A DNA stretch of 64,000 nt from Marinobacter halodurans (GTDB lineage Bacteria > Pseudomonadota > Gammaproteobacteria > Pseudomonadales > Oleiphilaceae). The stretch is taken from the NCBI RefSeq assembly GCF_004327985.1, contig NZ_SJDL01000014.1, positions 1-64,000 of the forward strand, read 5' to 3'. Made by a program: the position numbers and the translations under genes. The notes beneath the pieces were generated by a model. That model worked only from the letters and a program-made list of their open reading frames with translations, was not told the origin of the DNA and searched no databases. Positions 9,816 to 18,594 of this stretch are shown one piece after another (within the stretch, counting starts at the first letter, position 1; each line of letters begins with the position of its first letter).

Positions 9816-11990
9816 GTGACCCAGACGGCACGCATTGCGCTGTCACGCCCCCTGCGCCGACTGTTCGACTACCGGGTTCCCGACGGCATGCACATTCAGC
9901 CAGGCCAGCGTGTGCGCATCCCGTTCGGCCGCCAGTCGCTGGTCGGCCTTGTCGTCGACACCGGCGTCGAGCCGCCGGCGGGCATCCGGCTCAGACCCAT
10001 CAGCGCGGTTCTCGAAGACTGGCCTGCGCTGCCCGATGAGACCCGAACGCTGCTGCAATGGGCTGCGGCCTACTACCAGCATCCGCTGGGCGAGTGCCTG
10101 TTTATGGGCCTGCCTCCGGCCCTGCGCCGCGGACGTCCCGCCGAACAACCCACTGAAACGCATTGGGCCGTCACCCCAGGCGCCGATGCCGCCACCCTTC
10201 CCACCCAGGCGAAGCGCCAACTTGCCCTACTTGAGTGGCTATCGGACCAGGATCGGCCGGTCCCACAGAAAGACATCCTCGCTGCCGGTTTCGCGCGCGC
10301 GCAACTGAAAGCTCTCGCTGAGCGCCAGCTCATCCGGGAGACCGAAGCGCCGGACCGTGTCGGCACGGCACCTGCCGATATCGACACCTTGCCGGAGCTG
10401 ACGCCAGCCCAGCGCCAGGCATTCGAGCAGCTTCCCGATCCGGGCGAAGGCTTCACCGCCACCCTGCTTTATGGCATTACCGGCAGCGGCAAGACCGAAC
10501 TCTACCTTCATTATATAAAGCAGGCTCTGGCCGACGATCAGCAGGCCCTGGTGCTGGTCCCGGAAATCAACCTCACGCCGCAGACCGTACGCCGCTTTAC
10601 CCGGTATTTTGGCGAACGTATCGCCGTGTGGCACTCCGCCCTGAACGACGGCGAGCGCCTGCAGACCTGGCTAAGAATCCGGCACGGCGAGCCGGTCATC
10701 GTCATCGGCACCCGCTCGGCCGTCACCCTGCCCTTTGCCCGGTTAGGCACCGTGATCGTCGACGAGGAACACGACACCTCGTTCAAGCAGGGCGAAGGCT
10801 TTCGTTACTCCGGCCGTGATCTGGCCGTCTACCGGGCCCACCTGAACCAGTGCCCGGTGATCCTGGGCTCGGCCACGCCGTCCATCGAATCCTGGCAGAA
10901 CGCAACCTCCGGCAAGTACCGGCTCGTCAAGCTGGAGGAGCGCGCCGGCAAGGCCCGCCCACCGGCCATGCGCCTGCTGGACATCCGCAGCCGGCCACTG
11001 GAAGGTGGATTATCGCCACGGGCCCTGCAAGCCGTGCGCGAGCGGATCGAACGCCGCGAACAGGTGCTGGTCTTCGTCAATCGCCGGGGCTTTGCGCCGG
11101 TCATGATGTGCTTCGACTGCGGCCACACCAGTGAGTGTCCCCGCTGCGATTCGCGGCTCACCTATCATCGCCGCGACCGGGCCCTGCGATGCCATCACTG
11201 CGACTTCCAGATGGCCGTACCGCTCACCTGCCCGAACTGCGACAGCGAGGCCTATAAGCCCATCGGCCAGGGAACCGAACGAACGGAAGACGTGCTCCAG
11301 TCCACCTTCCCCGACACCCCGGTGATTCGCGTCGACCGGGACAGCACCCGCAATCGCGGCAGTATCGATCGCATCCTGGAGCGGGTAAATACCGGGGAAC
11401 CCTGCATCCTGGTGGGCACCCAGATGCTGGCCAAGGGGCATGATTTTCCCAACGTCTCGCTGGTGGTGGTGGTCAACGCCGACGGTGGCCTGTTCAGCGT
11501 CGACTTCCGTGCACCGGAACAGCTGGTGCAGACACTGCTGCAGGTTAGCGGCCGGGCCGGGCGCGGCGTGATTCCCGGCACCGTCCTGATCCAGACCTGT
11601 CACAGTGAGCACCCACTTCTCAACCAGCTCTGCAACGGCAACTATCCGGCACTCGCCGATCACATCCTGGCCGAGCGCGAAGCACTCAGCCTGCCGCCTT
11701 ACCGGGCCATGGCCCTGCTGCGGGCGGAAGCGGCCACGATGGAAGAAAGCCTGGCACTGCTCGATGCCGCCAAGGCACAGATCCGCGATGCCCGCATCGA
11801 AACCTGGGGCCCGTTACCGGCGGTCATCGCCCGCCGCGCCGACCGCCACCGGGCACAACTGGTCTTCCTCTGCGACCGGCGCGGCCCATTGCAGGCGACA
11901 TTGGCGAACCTGTGCCATTTCCTCGAAAATGAAAAGAAGCCGGCCACACTGAAGTGGCAGGTGGATATCGATCCACTGGAAACCGGATAG
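9816..11990 (+). CDS. priA: Primosomal replication helicase PriA (PriA/N')
   Basis: ATP-dependent 3'-5' helicase that recognises stalled forks and reloads the replisome. The 724 residues show the N-terminal 3'-DNA-binding domain (RPLRRLFDYRVP, about 11-22), Walker A GITGSGKTELY (220-230) and Walker B DEEH (316-319). A zinc region follows with paired cysteines from Cys432 (CFDCGHTSECPRC, CHHCDF, CPNC), then helicase motifs V/VI (GTQMLAKGHDF, QVSGRAGR). The start is GTG at 9816. The preceding short gap has a TATACT at 9778 but no convincing -35. Confidence 0.98.
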   Translation: MTQTARIALSRPLRRLFDYRVPDGMHIQPGQRVRIPFGRQSLVGLVVDTGVEPPAGIRLRPISAVLEDWPALPDETRTLLQWAAAYYQHPLGECLFMGLPPALRRGRPAEQPTETHWAVTPGADAATLPTQAKRQLALLEWLSDQDRPVPQKDILAAGFARAQLKALAERQLIRETEAPDRVGTAPADIDTLPELTPAQRQAFEQLPDPGEGFTATLLYGITGSGKTELYLHYIKQALADDQQALVLVPEINLTPQTVRRFTRYFGERIAVWHSALNDGERLQTWLRIRHGEPVIVIGTRSAVTLPFARLGTVIVDEEHDTSFKQGEGFRYSGRDLAVYRAHLNQCPVILGSATPSIESWQNATSGKYRLVKLEERAGKARPPAMRLLDIRSRPLEGGLSPRALQAVRERIERREQVLVFVNRRGFAPVMMCFDCGHTSECPRCDSRLTYHRRDRALRCHHCDFQMAVPLTCPNCDSEAYKPIGQGTERTEDVLQSTFPDTPVIRVDRDSTRNRGSIDRILERVNTGEPCILVGTQMLAKGHDFPNVSLVVVVNADGGLFSVDFRAPEQLVQTLLQVSGRAGRGVIPGTVLIQTCHSEHPLLNQLCNGNYPALADHILAEREALSLPPYRAMALLRAEAATMEESLALLDAAKAQIRDARIETWGPLPAVIARRADRHRAQLVFLCDRRGPLQATLANLCHFLENEKKPATLKWQVDIDPLETG

Positions 11991-12002
11991 TGGTCCGCCA
12001 CA

Positions 12003-12031
12003 TTGAGAAAGGGCGGGCTTTCCGCGATAAT
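12003..12031 (+). promoter_or_regulatory. Candidate sigma-70 promoter for argS
   Basis: TTGAGA (12003-12008) and GATAAT (12026-12031) are separated by exactly 17 bp, predicting a start near 12038 and a leader of about 140 nt. This is one of the better promoter matches in the window. Confidence 0.6.
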
Positions 12032-12179
12032 ACGCGATCCTCGAGAGGGCTCAATCCGGGGCCTCCGATGAGTTCCTGACCCGCCTTTGGCCGAGCGAAC
12101 GCGCCGAAGACACTCCGGAACTGATCAGAGGCCCTCACAGCCCATTCAATGCTCCGACCCGACAGAGTCATCTGCCAGC

Positions 12180-13865
12180 ATGAAAGACACGGTAACCCAG
12201 CTACTTGAAGCCGCCATTGCGGCGCTCCAGGCCGACGGCGTTTTGCCGGCCGACCAGACGTTCACACCGAATGTCGATAACACCCGCGACAAGGCGCACG
12301 GTGATTTCGCCACGAACATCGCCCTGGCCACCGCCAAGGCTGCTGGCAAACCACCGCGACAGCTGGCCGAGGCCCTGATCGACAAACTGCCGGCCAGCAA
12401 GGCCGTGCAGAAAGTCGAGATCGCCGGCCCGGGTTTTATCAACTTTTTCATGAGCGATGCCAGCAGCTTCGACATCGTGCGCACGATCATCGAATCGGGC
12501 GAAAACTACGGCCGTAACGATAACGGCCAGGGCGAATCGGTGCAGATCGAGTTTGTCTCAGCCAACCCGACCGGGCCGCTCCATGTCGGTCACGGCCGGG
12601 GCGCAGCCATCGGCGACTGCCTGGCGCGCCTGCTGCAAGCCAACGGCTACAAGGTATCCCGCGAGTTCTACTACAACGACGCCGGCGCCCAGATCGACAA
12701 CCTGGCGCTCTCGGTCCAGGCCCGTGCACAGGGCAAGACCCCGGACGACGAAGGCTGGCCTGCCGACGGCTACCGCGGCGACTACATCATCGATGTGGCC
12801 AAGGCCTACCTCGCCGGCGAAACCGTAACGGCCGACGACCGGGAAGTCACCGCCAAGGCCGATGCCGGCGACCTGGACGCGATCAAGGCCTTCGCCGTGG
12901 CCTACCTGCGCCGCGAACAGGATCTCGACCTCAAGGCCTTCGGCGTCGAGTTCGACGTCTATTTCCTGGAGTCGTCCCTCTATAGCGGTGGCAAGGTGGA
13001 AGAAACGGTCCGCATGCTGACGGACAACGGCTACACCTACGAGAAGGAAGGCGCCACCTGGCTGCGCACCACCGAATTCGGTGACGACAAGGACCGGGTG
13101 ATGCGCAAGACCGATGGCGGCTACACCTACTTCCTGCCGGACGTCGCCTATCACTTGGACAAGTGGCGCCGCGGTTACACCACCGTGATCAACGAGCAGG
13201 GCGCCGACCATCACTCCACGGTGACCCGGGTACGCGCCGGCCTCCAGGCCCTGAAAACCGGTATCCCGCAGGGCTGGCCGGAGTATGTCCTGCACCAGAT
13301 GGTGCTGGTGACCCGTTCCGGCGAGGAAGTCAAACTGTCCAAGCGGGCCGGCAGCTACGTCACCCTGCGCGACCTGATCGATGAAGTCGGCCGCGACGCC
13401 ACCCGTTTCTTCCTGGCGGCTCGCCGGGTCGATTCCCAGTTGACCTTCGATATCGACCTGGCCCGCTCCCAGACCAATGAAAACCCGGTCTATTATATCC
13501 AGTATGCCCATGCCCGGATCTGCAGCGTACTGCGCAAGCTCGGCGCCGAGGGTGTCCAGGTGGATCGCCAGGCACTGGCCGAACGACTGGATGGCCTTGC
13601 CCTGGAAGAAGAGCGCGACCTGGCCAACCGCCTGGCCCAGTATCCGGAACTGATCGCCAATGCGGCCGCCCAGCGCGAACCGCACCACGTCACCCATTAC
13701 CTGCGTGACCTGGCCGGACAGTTCCACACGTACTACAACGCTCACAAGGTCCTGGTGGAAGACGAGAGTATCCGCGATGCGCGTGTCGCCCTGTGCCTGG
13801 CGGTACAGCAGGTGCTGGTCAACGGCCTGTCGCTGATCGGCGTCGGCGCACCGGAAGAGATGTAA
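12180..13865 (+). CDS. argS: Arginyl-tRNA synthetase
   Basis: Class I aminoacyl-tRNA synthetase that charges tRNA-Arg. The 561 residues contain an N-terminal Add1 domain, the HIGH-type signature HVGHG (135-139, within [15 protein letters not shown]), a KMSKS-type loop KLSKR (385-389) and a C-terminal DALR anticodon-binding domain starting near [13 protein letters not shown]. The start is ATG at 12180 ([13 protein letters not shown]); a longer frame to 12087 is not supported. It is followed after 37 bp by the SPOR-domain gene, the order seen in pseudomonads. Confidence 0.98.
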   Translation: MKDTVTQLLEAAIAALQADGVLPADQTFTPNVDNTRDKAHGDFATNIALATAKAAGKPPRQLAEALIDKLPASKAVQKVEIAGPGFINFFMSDASSFDIVRTIIESGENYGRNDNGQGESVQIEFVSANPTGPLHVGHGRGAAIGDCLARLLQANGYKVSREFYYNDAGAQIDNLALSVQARAQGKTPDDEGWPADGYRGDYIIDVAKAYLAGETVTADDREVTAKADAGDLDAIKAFAVAYLRREQDLDLKAFGVEFDVYFLESSLYSGGKVEETVRMLTDNGYTYEKEGATWLRTTEFGDDKDRVMRKTDGGYTYFLPDVAYHLDKWRRGYTTVINEQGADHHSTVTRVRAGLQALKTGIPQGWPEYVLHQMVLVTRSGEEVKLSKRAGSYVTLRDLIDEVGRDATRFFLAARRVDSQLTFDIDLARSQTNENPVYYIQYAHARICSVLRKLGAEGVQVDRQALAERLDGLALEEERDLANRLAQYPELIANAAAQREPHHVTHYLRDLAGQFHTYYNAHKVLVEDESIRDARVALCLAVQQVLVNGLSLIGVGAPEEM

Positions 13866-13902
13866 CCCACAGGACAGCAGTCCAGCGCGAGGCCCATCAC
13901 CG

Positions 13903-14556
13903 ATGTCCCGTGATTACGCCAAGAAGTCCCGCCCCAAGGGCGCAGCAGCCACCAGCAGCCGGCCTGCGCCGCGACGGGCCAAGGCCGCCAAGAAACCGGA
14001 ACGCAGCAAGAAAGCCAGCCCCCGGAAGCAGTCTGGCGGCCTGTCCCTGCGCTGGATCCTGTCGCTTGCCCTGGTGGGTGGGTTCATCGGCTTCATCGCC
14101 TACCTGAATTCGCTGCCCACTCAGGGCAATGGCCCGGCCGGCTCGTCCCAGCGCAACAAGCCGGCACAAACAGCGACAACGACACCCAAGGCCAAACCCG
14201 CCCAGAAAGAGAAGAAGGAATCCTTCCAGTTCTACGAGATGCTGCCGGAATCCGAAGTGGTACCGCCCAAGGTTGAGGCCTATGATCCCGGTCCGGCACC
14301 GGCCGAACGCAATTACCAGTACATGATCCAGACCGGGTCGTTCAAGGGCCGCAGCGACGCCGAGCGCCAGCGCGCCCAGGTGGCCTTCCAGGGGCTGCAT
14401 GCAACGGTTCAGCAGATCAAGCTGGACAGCGGCGTCATCTGGTATCGCGTCAACATCGGCCCGTTCGATTCCCGCAGCAAGATGAACAGCGTGGTCGACA
14501 AACTGGTCAGCATCAACATCGAGCCGCTGGTCCGCAAGGTCCCCAAAGACGGCTGA
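13903..14556 (+). CDS. FtsN-like SPOR-domain cell division protein
   Basis: Bitopic membrane protein likely to act at the division septum. The 217 residues have a very basic cytoplasmic N-terminus (about 1-46, rich in K, R and A), one membrane helix (about 48-67, LSLRWILSLALVGGFIGFIAY), a low-complexity periplasmic linker and a C-terminal SPOR domain (about 140-215, starting YQYMIQTGSF), which binds denuded glycan strands. Gene order argS-SPOR-hslVU matches the locus called ftsN in pseudomonads. Short conserved segments outside the SPOR domain cannot be verified by eye, so I leave the symbol blank. Confidence 0.88.
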   Translation: MSRDYAKKSRPKGAAATSSRPAPRRAKAAKKPERSKKASPRKQSGGLSLRWILSLALVGGFIGFIAYLNSLPTQGNGPAGSSQRNKPAQTATTTPKAKPAQKEKKESFQFYEMLPESEVVPPKVEAYDPGPAPAERNYQYMIQTGSFKGRSDAERQRAQVAFQGLHATVQQIKLDSGVIWYRVNIGPFDSRSKMNSVVDKLVSINIEPLVRKVPKDG

Positions 14557-14564
14557 CGCAGCGT

Positions 14565-14587
14565 GCCCGGTCGCACAAAGACCGGGC
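14565..14587 (+). terminator. Hairpin after the SPOR gene, weak terminator
   Basis: GCCCGGTC and GACCGGGC pair across a 7-nt loop, 9 bp after the stop codon. The downstream sequence is C-rich with few T residues, so termination may be weak or factor-dependent. Confidence 0.45.
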
Positions 14588-14637
14588 CCTTCCCCTCTGG
14601 ATCGTTGCCGAATTGTCACGATAGGCCATCTCGACTA

Positions 14638-14671
14638 TCCCCTTGAAAATCGCCCTGTCATAGCCATATCT
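14638..14671 (+). promoter_or_regulatory. Candidate sigma-32 heat-shock promoter for hslVU
   Basis: CCCCTTGAA (14639-14647) matches the sigma-32 -35 element. After 14 bp follows AGCCATAT (14662-14669), matching six of eight positions of CCCCATTT. hslVU is a heat-shock operon in E. coli, so the position and type agree with what is known. The predicted start is near 14678. Confidence 0.6.
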
Positions 14672-14687
14672 AAGAAATCCCGAGGGG

Positions 14688-14737
14688 CCTCTGAATACAC
14701 CCTGAACCTCGTCCGGCATTCGGGATGTATTCTGAGG
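14688..14737 (+). promoter_or_regulatory. Long hairpin in the hslVU 5' leader
   Basis: Arms 14688-14706 and 14719-14737 pair over 19 positions with two mismatches and one G-U pair, leaving a 12-nt loop (CCTCGTCCGGCA). No T-run follows, so it is not a terminator. It would sit about 10 nt into the leader transcribed from the sigma-32-like promoter. A leader inverted repeat is known to affect hslVU (clpQY) expression in E. coli; a similar role here is inference. Confidence 0.6.
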
Positions 14738-14778
14738 TTTCCTGATTTCCCACAGGCTCATCAGCACTTGGAGCTAGC

Positions 14779-15309
14779 ATGACAACGATTCTCTCTGTAC
14801 GACGCGGCGACACGGTAGCCATGGGCGGTGACGGCCAGGTTTCCCTGGGCAACACCGTCATGAAAGGCAATGCCAGAAAGGTGCGCCGCCTCTACAACAA
14901 CAAGGTCCTGGCCGGTTTTGCTGGAGGCACGGCCGACGCTTTCACCCTGTTCGAGCGTTTCGAAGCGCAACTGGAGAAGCACCAGGGCAATCTCACCCGA
15001 GCCGCGGTTGAACTGGCCAAGGACTGGCGAACGGACAGGGCCCTGCGACGACTGGAAGCGCTATTGGCGGTTGCCGACCACACCGCCTCCCTGATCATTA
15101 CCGGCAACGGCGACGTGATCGAGCCAGAAGACAGCCTGATTGCCATCGGTAGCGGCGGCCCTTACGCCCAGGCGGCCTCGAGAGCCCTTCTGGACAACAC
15201 CGAGCTCAGGGCCGACGAGATCGTCGAGAAAGGCCTGGATATCGCCGCGGATATCTGCATTTACACCAACCACAACCGCACGCTCGAAGTGCTGTCCGGC
15301 AAAGAGTGA
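14779..15309 (+). CDS. hslV: ATP-dependent protease proteolytic subunit HslV
   Basis: Threonine peptidase of the HslUV (ClpQY) protease, forming a double hexameric ring. The 176 residues are of normal length. The mature protein begins with the catalytic threonine ([10 protein letters not shown], Thr2 after Met removal), and the [13 protein letters not shown] and [17 protein letters not shown] blocks are typical. A GGAG lies six bases before the ATG. hslU begins 10 bp downstream in the same operon. Confidence 0.98.
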   Translation: MTTILSVRRGDTVAMGGDGQVSLGNTVMKGNARKVRRLYNNKVLAGFAGGTADAFTLFERFEAQLEKHQGNLTRAAVELAKDWRTDRALRRLEALLAVADHTASLIITGNGDVIEPEDSLIAIGSGGPYAQAASRALLDNTELRADEIVEKGLDIAADICIYTNHNRTLEVLSGKE

Positions 15310-15319
15310 CGGAGCCCTC

Positions 15320-16651
15320 ATGTCTGCAATGACCCCTCGTGAAATCGTTCATGAACTCAACAAGCACATCGTCGGCCAGGAAGAGGCCAAGCGCGCCGTT
15401 GCCGTTGCCCTGCGCAATCGCTGGCGCCGCATGCAACTGGAACCGGCGCTGCGGGATGAGATCACCCCCAAGAACATCCTGATGATCGGTCCCACCGGTG
15501 TGGGCAAGACCGAGATCGCACGCCGCCTGGCCAAACTGGCGGACGCGCCCTTCCTGAAGGTGGAAGCCACCAAGTTCACCGAAGTGGGTTACGTCGGTCG
15601 CGACGTGGAATCCATCGTGCGTGACCTGGCGGACATGGCCGTGAAACTGCTGCGTGAGAAGGAAATCAAGCGTAACGAACACCGCGCGGAAGACGCCGCC
15701 GAGGATCGCATCCTGGACGCCCTGCTGCCGCCGGCCCGCAGCTTCGAGGAAGACAGCCAGCGCTCATCCGGCGATTCCTCCACGCGCCAGCTGTTCCGCA
15801 AAAAACTGCGGGAAGGCGAGCTGGACGACAAGGAAATCGAGGTGGAACTGAGCAGCTCCGGCGCTGGTGTAGAGATCATGGCGCCGCCGGGCATGGAAGA
15901 GATGACCAATCAGTTGCAGAACATGTTCTCCAACCTGTCCCGCGACAAGAAGAAGACCCGCAAGATGAAGGTGGCGGACGCCCTGGTCGCTGTGCGCGAA
16001 GAGGAAGCCGCCAAGCTGGTCAACGAGGAGGAAATCAAGCAGAAGGCCGTCCAGACCGTGGAGCAGAATGGCATCGTCTTCATTGACGAGATCGACAAGG
16101 TGGCCAAGCGCTCTGAAAACGGCTCCGCCGACGTGTCCCGTGAAGGTGTGCAACGCGACCTGCTGCCGCTGATTGAAGGCAGCACCGTCAGTACCAAGTT
16201 TGGCATGGTGCGCACCGACCACATCCTGTTCATCGCCTCGGGCGCGTTCCACCTGTCCAAGCCGTCTGACCTGATTCCGGAACTGCAGGGCCGCCTGCCG
16301 ATCCGCGTCGAGCTGCAGGCGCTGACGCCGGAGGACTTCAAGCGCATCCTCACCGAACCGGATGCGTCCCTGGTGCAGCAGTACGAAGCCCTGATGAACA
16401 CGGAAGGGCTGCAGCTGAGCTTCACCGACGACGCCATTGAGCGGATCGCCCAGGTGTCCTGGAAGGTCAACGAAACCACCGAGAATATCGGGGCCCGCCG
16501 CCTGCACACCGTGATGGAGCGGCTGTTGGAGACCATCTCGTTCGATGCGGGCGACTCCTCCACCGGCGAGTTCCAGGTCACGGCCGCCTACGTGGACGAA
16601 AAACTCGGCGACCTGTCGGAAGACGAGGACCTGAGCCGCTACATCCTGTAA
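15320..16651 (+). CDS. hslU: ATP-dependent protease ATPase subunit HslU
   Basis: AAA+ unfoldase that recognises substrates and feeds them to HslV. The 443 residues have Walker A GPTGVGKT (57-64), the pore motif GYVGRD, Walker B VFIDEID (about 253-259), the intermediate domain rich in charged residues (about 110-240), and the sensor-2 arginine within ENIGARRLH. The C-terminus SRYIL is the HslV-docking tail. The start is ATG at 15320 after GGAG; a longer frame upstream overlaps hslV and is not real. Confidence 0.98.
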   Translation: MSAMTPREIVHELNKHIVGQEEAKRAVAVALRNRWRRMQLEPALRDEITPKNILMIGPTGVGKTEIARRLAKLADAPFLKVEATKFTEVGYVGRDVESIVRDLADMAVKLLREKEIKRNEHRAEDAAEDRILDALLPPARSFEEDSQRSSGDSSTRQLFRKKLREGELDDKEIEVELSSSGAGVEIMAPPGMEEMTNQLQNMFSNLSRDKKKTRKMKVADALVAVREEEAAKLVNEEEIKQKAVQTVEQNGIVFIDEIDKVAKRSENGSADVSREGVQRDLLPLIEGSTVSTKFGMVRTDHILFIASGAFHLSKPSDLIPELQGRLPIRVELQALTPEDFKRILTEPDASLVQQYEALMNTEGLQLSFTDDAIERIAQVSWKVNETTENIGARRLHTVMERLLETISFDAGDSSTGEFQVTAAYVDEKLGDLSEDEDLSRYIL

Positions 16652-16658
16652 AACCTGC

Positions 16659-16681
16659 GGGAGGCGATCCCATCGCCTCCC
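16659..16681 (+). terminator. Perfect hairpin after hslU
   Basis: GGGAGGCGAT and ATCGCCTCCC form a 10-bp stem with a CCC loop, 8 bp after the hslU stop. No T-run follows, so it may slow or end transcription or protect the 3' end. Confidence 0.5.
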
Positions 16682-16715
16682 CTTCCCTGACCACCCCTAA
16701 GCCGACATAACGACC

Positions 16716-17096
16716 ATGACGACCGACGACAAACGCCCCAGCGATATCCGCATCCGCAAGCAGAGTCGCCTGCTGCTGCTCCATTACGAGGGCGGCGAAG
16801 CACTTGAGCTGCCCTTCGAACTGCTTCGGGTCTATTCCCCTTCGGCTGAAGTGCGCGGTCACGGCATGGGTCCCGGCACCCTGCAGACGGGAAAGCGTGA
16901 TGTGCTGGTGACGGGGGCGGAGATGGTCGGCAACTATGCCCTGAAGCTGAGCTTCAGCGACGGCCACGATTCCGGCCTGTTCACCTGGTCCTACCTGCTG
17001 GAACTGGGGCGCGAGAAGGATCGATACTGGCAGGAGTACCTGGAGCGACTGGACCGGGAAGGCGGTTCACGGGACGGCAGCGTTCGCTACCACTGA
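16716..17096 (+). CDS. DUF971 domain protein
   Basis: Small cytoplasmic protein of 126 residues with the DUF971 (GBBH-like N-terminal) domain. The conserved core includes IRIRKQSRLLLLHYEGGEAL (about 10-29), LPFELLRVYSPSAEVRGH and NYALKLSFSDGHDSGLFTW, ending in YLLELG. The same fold precedes the catalytic domain of gamma-butyrobetaine hydroxylases and occurs in some Fe-S assembly proteins, but the stand-alone bacterial protein has no settled function. It sits 64 bp after hslU, as in many pseudomonads. Confidence 0.88.
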   Translation: MTTDDKRPSDIRIRKQSRLLLLHYEGGEALELPFELLRVYSPSAEVRGHGMGPGTLQTGKRDVLVTGAEMVGNYALKLSFSDGHDSGLFTWSYLLELGREKDRYWQEYLERLDREGGSRDGSVRYH

Positions 17097-17105
17097 ACCA
17101 GCGGC

Positions 17106-18347
17106 CTATAGGGCCTTCTGGAGGATGTCGGTCACGTTGTCGATGCCCGAACTCAGTCGATCACGCGCCGAGCGACTGCGGCCCTTGGCCACGTATAACG
17201 GCAGCATTTCCCCATACAGACTGGTACTGATGGTGCGCTGATCATCCTCAAGCCGGTCACGGCGCAGGCGGATCCCATAGGGTGCCAGCCGGGATTCCAG
17301 CTGATCCGCCCGGGCCAACAGGTCACGGCGCGTCATCTGGTAGGCGTGCTCGCAGACCATCCTCCGCGACTGGAAGCTGAAGACGTTGGAAAAGAAGAGT
17401 TTGGCGTCGTCCCGGGTCGGTTCGAACAGCAGGATATCCTTGTCCGGATAATCCCGTCCGTACTGGGCGATGCCCGATTGCATCCGGGAATAGACCATGG
17501 TGCGGTAGGTCTGGGCCAGGACATTGGGCATGCCCGCCTGGGTCAGCGCCCCCGGCGTCATGGTTCCGGCCCGCACGGCGGCACTGGCATCGATCGGCAC
17601 CTGGGGATTGACCGCCAGCACCAGATCCGCCCCATCCTCAAACGCCACCGACGCGTGCAGCCCCTTGCGCAGGGTGCCATCCACATAATAGCGACCATCG
17701 ATCTCCACCGGCACATAAAGCCCCGGCGACGCCGTACTGGCCTGGATCGCCCGTGAAATCGGCACGTGGTCAAAACCCGGCGCACCAAAACAGACCGCCT
17801 CGGTACTCTCGACATCCGCGGCAACGATGTAGAGGCTGCGCCGCAATTGCCGGAAATCGTTGGTGCGGCCCAACATACTGAAAGTCCGCGCCAGGTAGTC
17901 GTTCAGACCTTCGTTGTCGAACAGCCCGGCCGGAGCCGCCTGGGCCAGGATGGTCAGCGCTTCCAGGAAGCTCTGGTCGTAAGGGTTGTTGGCGAAACGC
18001 CCGAGGGCACTGGCCAGCAGGCCGGGAACCGCCATCAACCGGCGCCCGATCTCGCGGAAGGCCGGCCGGTAGAAGACTTCCGGGTGGAAGGGATGCACTT
18101 CCGCCTCGTTCTTCACAAAGATCCGGCACAGCTGGGCCGTGGTCATCTGGTTGGCCAGGTTGGCCGCAACGAACGATCCGGCATTGACCCCGACGTAGAC
18201 ATCAAGGTCGTTGAAATCGATGCCATCCAGCGCCTCGTCCAGCGCCCGCAACGCTCCGATTTCATAAATCCCGCCCAACGGACCGCCACCACCGAGGGCG
18301 AGGCCGATACGAGGTTTATCCTTGATGTCCGTCTTGTTCACAGCCAT
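17106..18347 (-). CDS. Patatin-like protein with an altered nucleophile motif
   Basis: Patatin-fold protein of 413 residues. The oxyanion loop GLALGGGGPLGGIYEIG (about 15-31) and the acidic partner in YYVDGTL (Asp223) are present, but the nucleophile elbow reads G53-V-N55-A-G57 where active patatins have G-x-S-x-G. The codon is AAT, and the flanking residues YVGVNAGSFVAANLANQ match the family, so this is a true substitution in an aligned position. Ser58 is one step past the motif. It may be an inactive or re-purposed hydrolase. I start at ATG 18347 (MAVNKTDIKDKPR); an in-frame extension to 18431 looks non-coding. Confidence 0.85.
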   Translation of the reverse strand: MAVNKTDIKDKPRIGLALGGGGPLGGIYEIGALRALDEALDGIDFNDLDVYVGVNAGSFVAANLANQMTTAQLCRIFVKNEAEVHPFHPEVFYRPAFREIGRRLMAVPGLLASALGRFANNPYDQSFLEALTILAQAAPAGLFDNEGLNDYLARTFSMLGRTNDFRQLRRSLYIVAADVESTEAVCFGAPGFDHVPISRAIQASTASPGLYVPVEIDGRYYVDGTLRKGLHASVAFEDGADLVLAVNPQVPIDASAAVRAGTMTPGALTQAGMPNVLAQTYRTMVYSRMQSGIAQYGRDYPDKDILLFEPTRDDAKLFFSNVFSFQSRRMVCEHAYQMTRRDLLARADQLESRLAPYGIRLRRDRLEDDQRTISTSLYGEMLPLYVAKGRSRSARDRLSSGIDNVTDILQKAL

Positions 18348-18577
18348 GTTTGCTCTTATCTGACGCAGCCCCGTCAGGGGCCATTGTCTTCGATGTCCGG
18401 TCCAGATCCGCCGGGGCGCATTGAGATTCAACAGATGCCTTGGACGGTAGCACCCGAAACTAGAATAAACATACTAGTGTCCCGTCCGGCTAATTCGCTG
18501 GCCCACTGCGTACCGCTGGTGTCTCCGGCCAAGGCGTCAGCCCGCCGGTGTGGTGGTTCCGCATCAAGGGCCGGAGC

Positions 18578-18594
18578 TGAGCCCTTCGGGCTCA
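18578..18594 (-). repeat. Small hairpin overlapping the ptsP stop codon
   Basis: TGAGCCC-TTC-GGGCTCA is a 7-bp perfect hairpin whose right arm contains the ptsP stop codon. There is no T-run on the minus strand. It is likely a 3'-end structure of the rppH-ptsP message. Confidence 0.5.

Noticed and set aside
12558-13745. 395-codon minus-strand frame antisense to argS
   Set aside because: Antisense shadow, arising from the high GC of argS third positions.
18432-18591. Possible insertion-sequence remnant between the patatin-like gene and ptsP
   Set aside because: The CTAGTGTCCCGTCC stretch looked element-like, but there are no terminal repeats, target duplication or transposase frame.
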